Shown here: positions 37,302 through 45,696 of the stretch, piece by piece | Position numbering within the stretch: position 1 is the stretch's first letter | Layout of the letters: the number at the start of each line of letters is the position of its first letter | Source of the DNA: an uncultured Bacteroides sp. | Lineage (GTDB): Bacteria; Bacteroidota; Bacteroidia; Bacteroidales; Bacteroidaceae | Assembly: GCF_963678425.1 (NCBI RefSeq) | Contig: NZ_OY782854.1 | Span: forward strand, 186,001-250,000 | Reading direction: 5' to 3' | DNA length: 64,000 bases | The notes under the pieces: generated by a model | Database searches by the model: none | Seen by the model: only the letters and a program-made list of their open reading frames with translations | Told to the model about the DNA's origin: nothing | Program-made: the position numbers and the translations under genes

Positions 37302-37747
37302 AAAGAGAAATAGTTGCTCAAGGAGCCGAAATATATGCACTGATACCCCAACGTCCACCGATTGTGATGGTAGATAAGTTCTATGGAATAACCGGCAATA
37401 GTTCCTATTCAGGATTAACTGTTACCCCGGACAATATATTCTGTCAGAATGGAAAGCTTCAGGAAACAGGTATTGTTGAATTTGTTGCTCAATCGGCGGC
37501 AGCTCGTATAGGTTATATTAACTCTCAAAAAAAGGAGCTTGTTTTATTGGGCTTTATTGGCTCGGTAGATAAAATGAAAATATATTATCTGCCTCCAATT
37601 GATGCAGAGCTATTTGCTGAAATAACTGTAATACAAGAGGTGGCCGATATTACGTTGATTGAAGCTTGCGTTAAGGTTACTGATTGTGTGGTAGCAACGT
37701 GCAGAATGAAAATATTTCTAAAGAAAGATGGCAAAGAGACAAAGTAA
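37286..37747 (+). CDS. Hotdog dehydratase homologue, ApeP-like
   Basis: The 153-residue FabZ-related hotdog protein could also start at ATG 37298. The region aligning with the FabZ active site reads IFCQNGKLQETGIVEFVAQ. The acidic Glu is present, but the position of the catalytic His is Ile. Known aryl polyene systems pair two hotdog dehydratases (ApeI/ApeP), and the partner here would be the protein at 44117. It should act on 3-hydroxyacyl-ACP. Confidence 0.75.
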   Translation: MQVKMKREIVAQGAEIYALIPQRPPIVMVDKFYGITGNSSYSGLTVTPDNIFCQNGKLQETGIVEFVAQSAAARIGYINSQKKELVLLGFIGSVDKMKIYYLPPIDAELFAEITVIQEVADITLIEACVKVTDCVVATCRMKIFLKKDGKETK

Positions 37748-38171
37748 TAGTTGTACAGCATTGACAGATCGTACTTCGTTAAGAGTGCGCTTCAGTGAAA
37801 TAGATTCTATGCAGATAGTGTGGCATGGAGAGTATGTTCGTTATTTTGAGGATGGCAGAGAATCTTTTGGAAAGCATTATGGTCTTGGCTATATGGATAT
37901 CTATGGTCAAGGATATATGGCACCCATAGTCGATTTAAACTGTCAGTTTAAACAATCTTTATCTTTTGGTGAAGAGGCAATTGTAGAAACACGTTATATT
38001 AATTGTGATGCTGCAAAGATACTCTTTGAATATACTATTTATAGGGCAACAGATCAAAAAGTCGTAGCCACAGGAAGTACAGTTCAGGTTTTTCTGAATC
38101 TAAACAAGGAACTTGAACTAGTGAATCCGGAATTTTATATGGAATGGAAAAGGAAATGCGGAATAATTTAA
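37728..38171 (+). CDS. 4HBT-type thioesterase
   Basis: The 147-residue hotdog thioesterase has the motif FSEIDSMQIVWHGEYVRYFE, with the catalytic Asp in the usual place. Such proteins (ApeK role) release or proofread acyl-ACP intermediates. It overlaps the upstream gene by 20 bases. Confidence 0.82.
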   Translation: MAKRQSNSCTALTDRTSLRVRFSEIDSMQIVWHGEYVRYFEDGRESFGKHYGLGYMDIYGQGYMAPIVDLNCQFKQSLSFGEEAIVETRYINCDAAKILFEYTIYRATDQKVVATGSTVQVFLNLNKELELVNPEFYMEWKRKCGII

Positions 38172-39886
38172 ATATATATATATCCTCAGACAACATTATT
38201 AGTTCGATGGGGTTCACTACACAGGAAAACATAAATGCCATTCGAACCTATCAAAGTGGCATTCGTGTCAATCGTGATAAACAAATAGCCGAACAGCCTA
38301 TTTGCGCTGCTGCAATTGATTCGGACAGATTAACATCTCTGGTGGAACTGTATCATCTGGGAGCTTATACACATCTGGAACAGCTGTTTATTTTATCCAT
38401 AAAAGAAATGCTCTCTCATACTACTATCGACCCAAGTGAAGTTGATTGCGGACTTGTTATCTCTACTACAAAAGGTAATATTGATCTGCTTCAGAAATAT
38501 TCAGGTGAAGTGGAAGACAAAGTTTTCTTATGGGATATGGCGGACAGAATAGCTAATTATTTTCATCTTGGTAAAAAGGTGACGGTGGTTTCTAATGCCT
38601 GTATATCAGGCGTTTCGGCATTGATGGTAGCTAAACGGTTGATAGAAAATGAAACTTACAGAAAGGTCATCGTAGCTGGAGGAGATATCCTTTCTCACTT
38701 TATCACCAGTGGCTTTTTATCTTTTCGAGCAGTAAGTGATGAAATTTGTTGTCCATATGATTCGCATCGGAATGGGTTGAACATTGGTGAGGCTTGCGGA
38801 AGCATTCTTCTTACAGCAGATAAACAAGATAATGCCGTACTTTTAACGGGTGGTGCAATTAGCAATGATGCCAATCATATTTCAGGCCCTTCACGTACTG
38901 GAGATGGTTTGTATTATGCCATTCGTCAAGCGATGGAAGAAGCAAATCTGAACGCTGATGATATTAGTTTTGTGAATGCGCACGGAACAGCGACTGTTTA
39001 CAACGATGAAATGGAGTCAAAAGCCATTCATCTGGCTCAATTGCAGAATGTTCCCGTCAATAGTATGAAGTCTGTCTTTGGACATACAATGGGAGCGTCG
39101 GGAGTGATTGAATCAATTATTTGTACTCACGAGCTTAAAGATGGAATCTTATTTGGTACTCTTGGCTACAAGGAACCGGGTGTTCCTATGCCTCTGATTG
39201 TGCAAGCGGAACACAAGAAAATCTCGATGAAATCGTGCATAAAAACTGCTTCCGGCTTTGGTGGATGTAACGCTGCGATTGTTTTCTCGTTACTGGCTAA
39301 TGTTCGGCAAACGGTTGATAAGGAAAGTCTTTTGACAAATGTATCGAGAACTGTATCTATTGAAAATAGTCAGATAAAAGTTGATGATCAGATAGAATTA
39401 AACTCAGATAATAAAGAATTTAGCCTATTTATTCGTGAAGCCTATAAGAATCTTGGAGATAATAATCTAAAGTTCTATAAAATGGATGATATGTGTAAAA
39501 TAGGATATGTTGCAACGGCATACTTATTAAAAGAGAAACCTTCTTATTATCCCACAGAGATAGGAATTGTTCTTGGCAATTCCAGCTCTTCACTTCACAC
39601 AGACGTAAAACATCAGTTGATAATAGATAAAGATGGAGATGCGGCTGCCAGTCCAGCTGTATTTGTCTATACTTTGCCCAATTTAGTGTTGGGAGAAATC
39701 TGTATCCGTCATAAGATACAAGGAGAAAACACCTTTTTTGTTAGCAAGGAGTATGATCCTTATAAAATGGAGGAATATGCAAATATTGTGATGCAAAAAG
39801 GAAACCTCAAGGCTTGCATCGTAGGTTGGTGTGAGTTATTTGGCAATGAATATAAAGCAGAATTTAAAATCATAGAAAAGCAATAG
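38156..39886 (+). CDS. Beta-ketoacyl synthase with extra C-terminal thiolase-like half-domain
   Basis: Start ATG 38156 (MRNNLNIYI) is preferred over 38144. The 576-residue protein has an N-terminal ketosynthase (to about 385) with Cys149 in SNACISG, His276 in NAHGTAT and His310 in FGHTMGA. The last about 170 residues resemble the first half of another ketosynthase (YPTEIGIVLGNSSSSLHTD) but have no Cys nucleophile. The extension may be a structural, chain-length-factor-like half. It lies 3 bases before the second ACP gene. Confidence 0.8.
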   Translation: MRNNLNIYISSDNIISSMGFTTQENINAIRTYQSGIRVNRDKQIAEQPICAAAIDSDRLTSLVELYHLGAYTHLEQLFILSIKEMLSHTTIDPSEVDCGLVISTTKGNIDLLQKYSGEVEDKVFLWDMADRIANYFHLGKKVTVVSNACISGVSALMVAKRLIENETYRKVIVAGGDILSHFITSGFLSFRAVSDEICCPYDSHRNGLNIGEACGSILLTADKQDNAVLLTGGAISNDANHISGPSRTGDGLYYAIRQAMEEANLNADDISFVNAHGTATVYNDEMESKAIHLAQLQNVPVNSMKSVFGHTMGASGVIESIICTHELKDGILFGTLGYKEPGVPMPLIVQAEHKKISMKSCIKTASGFGGCNAAIVFSLLANVRQTVDKESLLTNVSRTVSIENSQIKVDDQIELNSDNKEFSLFIREAYKNLGDNNLKFYKMDDMCKIGYVATAYLLKEKPSYYPTEIGIVLGNSSSSLHTDVKHQLIIDKDGDAAASPAVFVYTLPNLVLGEICIRHKIQGENTFFVSKEYDPYKMEEYANIVMQKGNLKACIVGWCELFGNEYKAEFKIIEKQ

Positions 39887-39889
39887 AAA

Positions 39890-40147
39890 ATGGAACAACT
39901 AATAGAAAAAATAAAGAAAGAATTAATTGAAGAGTTAAATCTGGAAGAAATCACTCCTCAGGATATAGACGATAATGCGCCTTTGTTTGGTAGTGAAGGG
40001 CTTGGACTCGATTCTATTGATGCATTGGAAATAATATTGATATTAGAGAGAAACTATGGTATAAAGATGGCAAACCCAAGTGAAGGGAAAGAAATATTTT
40101 ATTCAGTATCTACATTGGCCACTTATATTAAAGAGAACCAGAAGTAA
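39890..40147 (+). CDS. Second acyl carrier protein
   Basis: The 85-residue protein carries phosphopantetheine Ser in GLGLDSIDALEI (near residue 44). It shares one base with the next start codon at 40147. Two ACPs are usual in aryl polyene clusters. Confidence 0.9.
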   Translation: MEQLIEKIKKELIEELNLEEITPQDIDDNAPLFGSEGLGLDSIDALEIILILERNYGIKMANPSEGKEIFYSVSTLATYIKENQK

Positions 40148-41337
40148 TGCGAATTTTTGTAACTGGGATAGGTGTAGTTTCGGGTATTGGGCTAGGTGTT
40201 AAAGAGAATATAGACGCTTTTCGACACATGAAGCACGGCATGGGGAAGGTTACGCTTTTTCCAACGGAGCTGAATATGCCTGTATCTGAGGTTAAACTCA
40301 CGAATGAGGAGATTAAAAGTATTTTGGCTTTTCAATCCAATAAGACATACTCTCGTGCGGCATTGCTGGGTATGTTGGCCGCGAAAGAGGCATTGGACGA
40401 TTCCCGGTTAGACATATCTTCTTGCAGGGTAGGTTTTATTTCTTCAACTTCTGTTGGTGGAATGGACTTAAGCGAAAACTTCTTTATACAGTTTAAGGAA
40501 AATAACTCAAAGGGACGACTTCGAGAGATTGCTTCACACGATTGTGGAGACAGTACCGAAAAAATTGCCTCTTTTTTGGGTATACAAGGTTTTGTGACGA
40601 CTGTTAGCACAGCTTGTTCCTCTGCCGCCAATGCAATTATGCTGGGTGCACGTCTCATTAAGAATGGGCACTTGGATGCTGTCATTGTTGGCGGAACAGA
40701 TTCCTTGTGCAAATTTACATTGAATGGTTTTAATTCTCTGATGATTCTGGATAAAGAACATTGCCGTCCATTGGACAACTCTCGTGCAGGGTTAAACTTA
40801 GGAGAAGGTGCTGGTTATTTAGTATTGCAGTCGGAGAAAACAATCACTCAACAGCTTTATTGTGAATTATCTGGTTATGCTAATGTTAACGAAGCATACC
40901 ACCAAACGGGCTCTTCTCCCGAAGGGCTTGGAGCATATATGTCAATGAAAAAAGCTATACAGAAAAGCGGAGTACCCAAAGAGTCGATTGATTATATAAA
41001 TCTGCACGGTACAGGAACTCCGACAAATGACTTGTCGGAGAGTAGAGCCATTCGACGGATATTTGGTCAGCGTGTGCCACTGTTAAGCTCAGTGAAAGCA
41101 TTTATTGGTCATACTCTTGGAGCCTCTGAAGGTATTGAAGCAGTATATTCTGTCCTTTCTGTAAGTAAGGGAATTATTTATCCCAATTTGAATTTTGTTC
41201 ATCCTATAAAAGAGGCAGGCTTAGTTCCTGTTACACATTTTCAGGAGGGGTTGAAGATAAGGCACGTTCTTTCCAATTCGTTTGGTTTTGGAGGCAATAA
41301 TTCATCGTTGTTATTTTCATCAGTGGAGGGCGTATGA
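40147..41337 (+). CDS. Beta-ketoacyl-ACP synthase, partner of the downstream chain-length-factor-like protein
   Basis: The 396-residue KAS has Cys157 in STACSSAANA, the His in NLHGTGTPTND and the His in IGHTLGASE. It is immediately followed, with a 4-base overlap, by an inactive KAS-like protein. This is the KS/CLF arrangement (ApeO/ApeC role). Confidence 0.9.
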   Translation: MRIFVTGIGVVSGIGLGVKENIDAFRHMKHGMGKVTLFPTELNMPVSEVKLTNEEIKSILAFQSNKTYSRAALLGMLAAKEALDDSRLDISSCRVGFISSTSVGGMDLSENFFIQFKENNSKGRLREIASHDCGDSTEKIASFLGIQGFVTTVSTACSSAANAIMLGARLIKNGHLDAVIVGGTDSLCKFTLNGFNSLMILDKEHCRPLDNSRAGLNLGEGAGYLVLQSEKTITQQLYCELSGYANVNEAYHQTGSSPEGLGAYMSMKKAIQKSGVPKESIDYINLHGTGTPTNDLSESRAIRRIFGQRVPLLSSVKAFIGHTLGASEGIEAVYSVLSVSKGIIYPNLNFVHPIKEAGLVPVTHFQEGLKIRHVLSNSFGFGGNNSSLLFSSVEGV

Positions 41338-42287
41338 TGCAGAAATATTATATCAATAGTATTGCTTCCATACATCCGGAAGGAGATGGAGATTGTTCAC
41401 AACTGCATGCCTGTGAACCCGATTACAAGATGGTTATCACCAATGCCGGGTTAAGAAGGCGGATGAGTCATATAATAAAAATGGGAGTGGCTTGTGCATT
41501 GAACTGCATGAAGTATTATGCTCCGTCGCAAATGGATGCAATAATCACTGCTACAGGTTTAGGTTGTCTTTCTGATACTGAGAAATTCATGAACGCTCTG
41601 ATTGATAATGAAGAAAGATTGTTGAATCCCACGCCATTTATTCAATCAACTCCAAATACCATTGGTGGACAAATTGCATTACTTTGTCAGATTCATTCCT
41701 ATAATGTGACCTATACTCACAGAGGGTTCAGCTTTGAAACTGCCTTAATTGATGCTATGATGCGAATCAATGAGGGCGACAGAAATGTCTTGGTTGGAGC
41801 AATGGATGAGATAACAGAAACAAGTTATCTTATTATGAAACGAATGGGTTTACTAAAGGGCGTAAAAGCAGGAGAAGGGGCACATTTCTTTGTTCTTGGG
41901 AAAGAATCGAATGAGAATACTTTTGCTCAACTAAAAGGAGTTGATACATTTATGACTCAAGGTTCCGAAGAAGCTTTCGGAAAAAGGATTGATAAGTTTC
42001 TAACGTTTAATGGTTTGGAGAGAATGGATATTGATTGCCTGATGACAGGGAAGAATGGACATCAAAGACTTGATACAATATATGAAAGCATAGAAAGCAG
42101 GCTCTTTCCCAATGCTTGTCATAGCACATTTAAAGATATTTGCGGTGAGTATCAAACGGCTTCCGCTTTTGCCCTTTGGAAGGCAGCGAATATATTAAAA
42201 GAAGATGCTATGATAAATAATATTCTGATATATAATCATTATAACAATATCAATCATTCATTGATATTAATAAGCCGGGACATATGA
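41334..42287 (+). CDS. Chain-length-factor-like inactive ketosynthase
   Basis: The 317-residue protein is related to ketosynthases but shorter. The nucleophile region reads YTHRGFSFETAL, with no Cys, and no His motifs are obvious. It overlaps the upstream KAS by 4 bases and the deacetylase by 4. The expected role is a heterodimer partner that sets polyene length. Confidence 0.75.
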   Translation: MMQKYYINSIASIHPEGDGDCSQLHACEPDYKMVITNAGLRRRMSHIIKMGVACALNCMKYYAPSQMDAIITATGLGCLSDTEKFMNALIDNEERLLNPTPFIQSTPNTIGGQIALLCQIHSYNVTYTHRGFSFETALIDAMMRINEGDRNVLVGAMDEITETSYLIMKRMGLLKGVKAGEGAHFFVLGKESNENTFAQLKGVDTFMTQGSEEAFGKRIDKFLTFNGLERMDIDCLMTGKNGHQRLDTIYESIESRLFPNACHSTFKDICGEYQTASAFALWKAANILKEDAMINNILIYNHYNNINHSLILISRDI

Positions 42288-42949
42288 TAGCTCTGATTAT
42301 TATACTTTTTTTTGGTACATTTATGTTTTATGCCTCTTATAGTATAAAATCTAATGTCTATGTAAAGGCTTTTTGTAAGAAAGAGACCTCGGAAAAGGTT
42401 GTAGCAATTACGTTTGATGATGGACCGGATGCTGTACAAACTCTGAAGATACTGGATGTATTGAAAGAATATAAGATACAAGCCTGTTTTTTTTGTATTG
42501 GAAGCAGAGTAGAAAATAATGAAAAGCTCATTCAAAGAATGGTGCGTGAAGGCCATTTGATCGGTAATCATTCTTATTCCCACACAAATTGCTTTCCTTT
42601 ATATGGGAAACAAAAAATGAGCTACGACCTTAGATTGTGCCAACAAAAACTAGAAGAGGCATCACAAGAAAAGATAACCCTTTTTCGCCCGCCGTTTGGA
42701 GTGACAAATCCGACGATAGGACGTTTAGTGAAGAAAATGGGCTTTACGGTTATTGGGTGGAGCATTCGTTCGTTGGATACTCAACAATCTTCCCCGGAGA
42801 AGGTTCTGCGGCGTGTCCGTAGGCAATTACATCCGGGAGCAGTTATTTTGTTGCACGATGTGCTGCCACAAAGCGAAGTATTATTAAAAATGATATTGGA
42901 GCTTTTGGCAGATAAAGGATATACGATAAAGAGAATTGATTTAATGTGA
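42284..42949 (+). CDS. NodB-type polysaccharide deacetylase
   Basis: The 221-residue protein has an N-terminal membrane anchor (1-20). The NodB domain has TFDDGPD (Asp45, Asp46), metal ligands His96 and His100 in HSYSH, RPPFG, and DVL near the end. It probably deacetylates an N-acetyl sugar or similar group on the polyene lipid or envelope. The exact substrate is unknown. Confidence 0.82.
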   Translation: MIALIIILFFGTFMFYASYSIKSNVYVKAFCKKETSEKVVAITFDDGPDAVQTLKILDVLKEYKIQACFFCIGSRVENNEKLIQRMVREGHLIGNHSYSHTNCFPLYGKQKMSYDLRLCQQKLEEASQEKITLFRPPFGVTNPTIGRLVKKMGFTVIGWSIRSLDTQQSSPEKVLRRVRRQLHPGAVILLHDVLPQSEVLLKMILELLADKGYTIKRIDLM

Positions 42950-42965
42950 TAAAAAGGATAAAGAA

Positions 42966-43598
42966 ATGAAGGTATCAACTGTTTATTTATTTATGTTTTT
43001 CTCGTTTGTTTTGTCTGCACAGGCACAAATGAAGAAGATGGATTCGGTTCAGGGCTTTGAAAGAAGGCTACGTCAGGAAGCTAAAACGATTCAATCAATA
43101 GAAAGTGATTTTACACAGGTGAAATATTTGGATGTGTTTGATGAGAAGGTAACGTCAAAAGGAACGTTCTATTATAAAAAGAGCAATATGGTCTGTATGA
43201 ATTATGCTCGTCCGATGAATTATCAGATTGTAATAAATGGTGGCAAACTGAAGATTGTCTCTGATGGCAAGAAGAATGTGATGAATTTAACAGCCAACAA
43301 GATAATGAAGGAAATGCAAGGAATTATCACTGCTTGTATGGTAGGTGACTTATCGCAAATGTCGTCTGGCTATCAACAAGAATATTTTGAAGATTCCAAT
43401 TTCTATTTGGTAAAGATTAAGCCTATGAGTAGTGCTGTCAAGGCATATATCACTAATATGCAAGTTTATCTTGATAAGAAAGATATGTCTGTGCATAAGT
43501 TGCGTTTGTTTGAAACAGCGAAAAACTATACAGAATACACATTCTACAACAAGAAATTTAACTCATTGAAAGATGATAAAAAGTTTTCGGTACGCTAG
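42966..43598 (+). CDS. LolA-like periplasmic lipoprotein carrier
   Basis: The 210-residue protein has a signal peptide ending AQA (about 19-21). The LolA-like beta pattern includes IESDFTQVKYLDVFDEKVTS and GTFYYKKSNMVCMNYARP. Outer membrane carrier proteins of this type accompany aryl polyene clusters and probably help carry the lipid across the periplasm. Confidence 0.8.
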   Translation: MKVSTVYLFMFFSFVLSAQAQMKKMDSVQGFERRLRQEAKTIQSIESDFTQVKYLDVFDEKVTSKGTFYYKKSNMVCMNYARPMNYQIVINGGKLKIVSDGKKNVMNLTANKIMKEMQGIITACMVGDLSQMSSGYQQEYFEDSNFYLVKIKPMSSAVKAYITNMQVYLDKKDMSVHKLRLFETAKNYTEYTFYNKKFNSLKDDKKFSVR

Positions 43599-44130
43599 TT
43601 TAGCGCTGATTGCATTTGTGATAATCTCTTGTTCTCAAAAGATTGGTCTGGATGCTGTCTCTTTGCCTCCCATTGTGAATGTGGATACTATCGCTCAGAA
43701 GTATAACATTCAAATGGACTTTATGAAGCATCATCTCAGCGGAATACTAATTGTGAGAAGGATGACGGATAAAGAGATCAGGATTGTTTGTTCCACCTAT
43801 TTTGGGCCCAGTCTTTTTGATTTGTCCCTTCAAGGAGACTCCTTAAAAGTAAATAGCTGCATGGAACCTATGCGAAAGAAGAATGTGCTTCATTTGTTAG
43901 AAGCTGATTTTAATGCTATTTTTCTTTCCCAAAAGACTTTTAAGATAAAGAAAAAGGAAGATAACTTTGAAAAGAGAACAAAAGGGTGTGGATTTTCAAA
44001 ATCAATCATTAAATTGTCTAAGTTTGCACGAGGATATCCTGAATGCATATGCATAAAGCATCCTTGGATATGGACTAAAATCAGATTAGAAAAGTTGAAC
44101 GAAAGCACTGAGACAAATGATGCTGAGTAA
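43573..44130 (+). CDS. Small cluster lipoprotein
   Basis: The 185-residue product has a lipoprotein signal ending VIISC (Cys20). No named family was recognised. It overlaps the LolA-like gene by 26 bases and the next gene by 14. Position suggests work with the LolA-like carrier in delivery to the outer membrane, as LolB does with LolA; this is inference. Confidence 0.6.
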   Translation: MIKSFRYASLALIAFVIISCSQKIGLDAVSLPPIVNVDTIAQKYNIQMDFMKHHLSGILIVRRMTDKEIRIVCSTYFGPSLFDLSLQGDSLKVNSCMEPMRKKNVLHLLEADFNAIFLSQKTFKIKKKEDNFEKRTKGCGFSKSIIKLSKFARGYPECICIKHPWIWTKIRLEKLNESTETNDAE

Positions 44131-44479
44131 ATTCTATAAAGTAAATAATGTATCTTATAGAGATACCGGATGGTGTGTATCATTAGAACTAATGGCAGAA
44201 CATTCTTTGTATAAAGGACATTTCCCTGGACATCCCATTGTTCCGGGAGTATGTATTATGCAGATCATTAAAGAATGTACGGCGGATATTTTGGGAAAAG
44301 AGCTGCAATATGATTATATATCTTCCTGTAAGTTCCTTTCTGCAATTAATCCAGTTCTGAATAGCTGTCTGGAGTTAACATTGCGCACTAAAGAGCTGGA
44401 AAACGGGAATATACAATTGTATGCAGAGGGTGAGTATGAAGGAACCGGTTTTGTGAAGCTGAAAGCAACATTGTTTTAA
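44117..44479 (+). CDS. Hotdog dehydratase homologue, ApeI-like
   Basis: The 120-residue protein has the FabA/FabZ motif GHFPGHPIVPGVCIMQ. The catalytic-type His35 is present, but the acidic residue 14 positions later is Gln49. This is the mirror image of the protein at 37286, so together they could form one active heterodimeric dehydratase. Confidence 0.75.
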   Translation: MMLSKFYKVNNVSYRDTGWCVSLELMAEHSLYKGHFPGHPIVPGVCIMQIIKECTADILGKELQYDYISSCKFLSAINPVLNSCLELTLRTKELENGNIQLYAEGEYEGTGFVKLKATLF

Positions 44480-44487
44480 TAAATAGT

Positions 44488-45672
44488 ATGGAAAGTAAAG
44501 AAAACTGTTTTTGGAAAGATAAACTTCAATGTCTTAACGTGGTTGTTATAGTGCCTACGTATAACAATGCAAGTACACTGAGTGCTGTGATAGAAGAAGT
44601 GAGTCAATATTCAAAAGAGATAATTGTAGTTAATGATGGATCTACAGACGAAACAGCTCAGATACTTTCTGGCTTTACCGGAATAAATGTTATTACTCAC
44701 GCTAAAAATGCAGGGAAAGGGAAAGCTTTGAGAAACGGATTGCGTATGGCTAAAGAAATGGGGTTTCGCTATGCAATTACGATTGATTCCGACGGACAGC
44801 ATTTTGCATCTGATATACCTGTTTTTATAGCAGAGATAGAACAAACCCACGATTCGTTGCTTGTAGGTGCACGTAATCTGACTTCTGACAATATGCCGGG
44901 GAAGAATACTTTTGCCAATAAGTTTTCGAACTTTTGGTTCACATTGGAAACTGGCCTGAAGTTGACAGACACCCAGTCGGGCTATCGGTTGTATCCACTG
45001 CATAAGTTGGGCTCAATGAGATACTACACCGCTAAATACGAGTTTGAACTAGAAGCTATTGTTTTTGCTGCCTGGAACAATGTGTGTGTGAAGAATATCC
45101 CAGTTCATGTATATTACCCTCCCGCAGAAGAGAGGATCTCTCATTTCCGCCCCTTTTGGGACTTCTTTCGTATCAGTATATTGAATACGGTACTTGTGTT
45201 TATCACATTTTTGTGGATAGTGCCTAAGCGTTTCTTTGAAAAACTGACAATAAGCAATATTAAACGGTTCTTGAAGGAACACATCCTTTATTCTAAAATA
45301 TCTAATGGCAAAATATCTCTGTCTGTTATGCTGGGTATATGTATGGGTATTCTTCCCATATGGGGCTATCAGATGTTGTTAACACTGCTTTTAGCGCACT
45401 TTTTTAAATTAAATAAGACAATTTCTATCATCGCTGCAAACATAAGCCTGCCTCCGATAATTCCTTTTTTATTGTATGGAAGCTATTGTATTGGTTGTAA
45501 GGTGCTCAATTGTACGTCGGACCTGGCCTTTTCAAATGTATCTTTAGAGAATATGAAAAATGTGCTAGAACAATATGTGGTGGGGAGTATTATATTAGCT
45601 CTATTATGTAGTTTAGTTGCTGGCTTTTTAACATTTAGTCTGCTCCCAGTCTTTAGAAGGAAGGCTAAATAG
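44488..45672 (+). CDS. GT2 glycosyltransferase fused to DUF2062 membrane domain
   Basis: The 394-residue protein has a GT2 domain (about 15-240): VIVPTYNNASTL, VVNDGSTDET and the DSDGQH metal motif. A C-terminal DUF2062 region with several membrane helices follows (LGICMGILPIWGYQ near 285). It probably adds a sugar to the polyene lipid or its carrier. Confidence 0.82.
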   Translation: MESKENCFWKDKLQCLNVVVIVPTYNNASTLSAVIEEVSQYSKEIIVVNDGSTDETAQILSGFTGINVITHAKNAGKGKALRNGLRMAKEMGFRYAITIDSDGQHFASDIPVFIAEIEQTHDSLLVGARNLTSDNMPGKNTFANKFSNFWFTLETGLKLTDTQSGYRLYPLHKLGSMRYYTAKYEFELEAIVFAAWNNVCVKNIPVHVYYPPAEERISHFRPFWDFFRISILNTVLVFITFLWIVPKRFFEKLTISNIKRFLKEHILYSKISNGKISLSVMLGICMGILPIWGYQMLLTLLLAHFFKLNKTISIIAANISLPPIIPFLLYGSYCIGCKVLNCTSDLAFSNVSLENMKNVLEQYVVGSIILALLCSLVAGFLTFSLLPVFRRKAK

Positions 45673-45696
45673 ATTGCATTTTATTAAGATTATATT

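Noticed and set aside
40332..40778. Minus-strand 148-codon frame inside a ketosynthase
   Set aside because: It lies fully within a gene with intact catalytic motifs on the plus strand and looks like no protein family.
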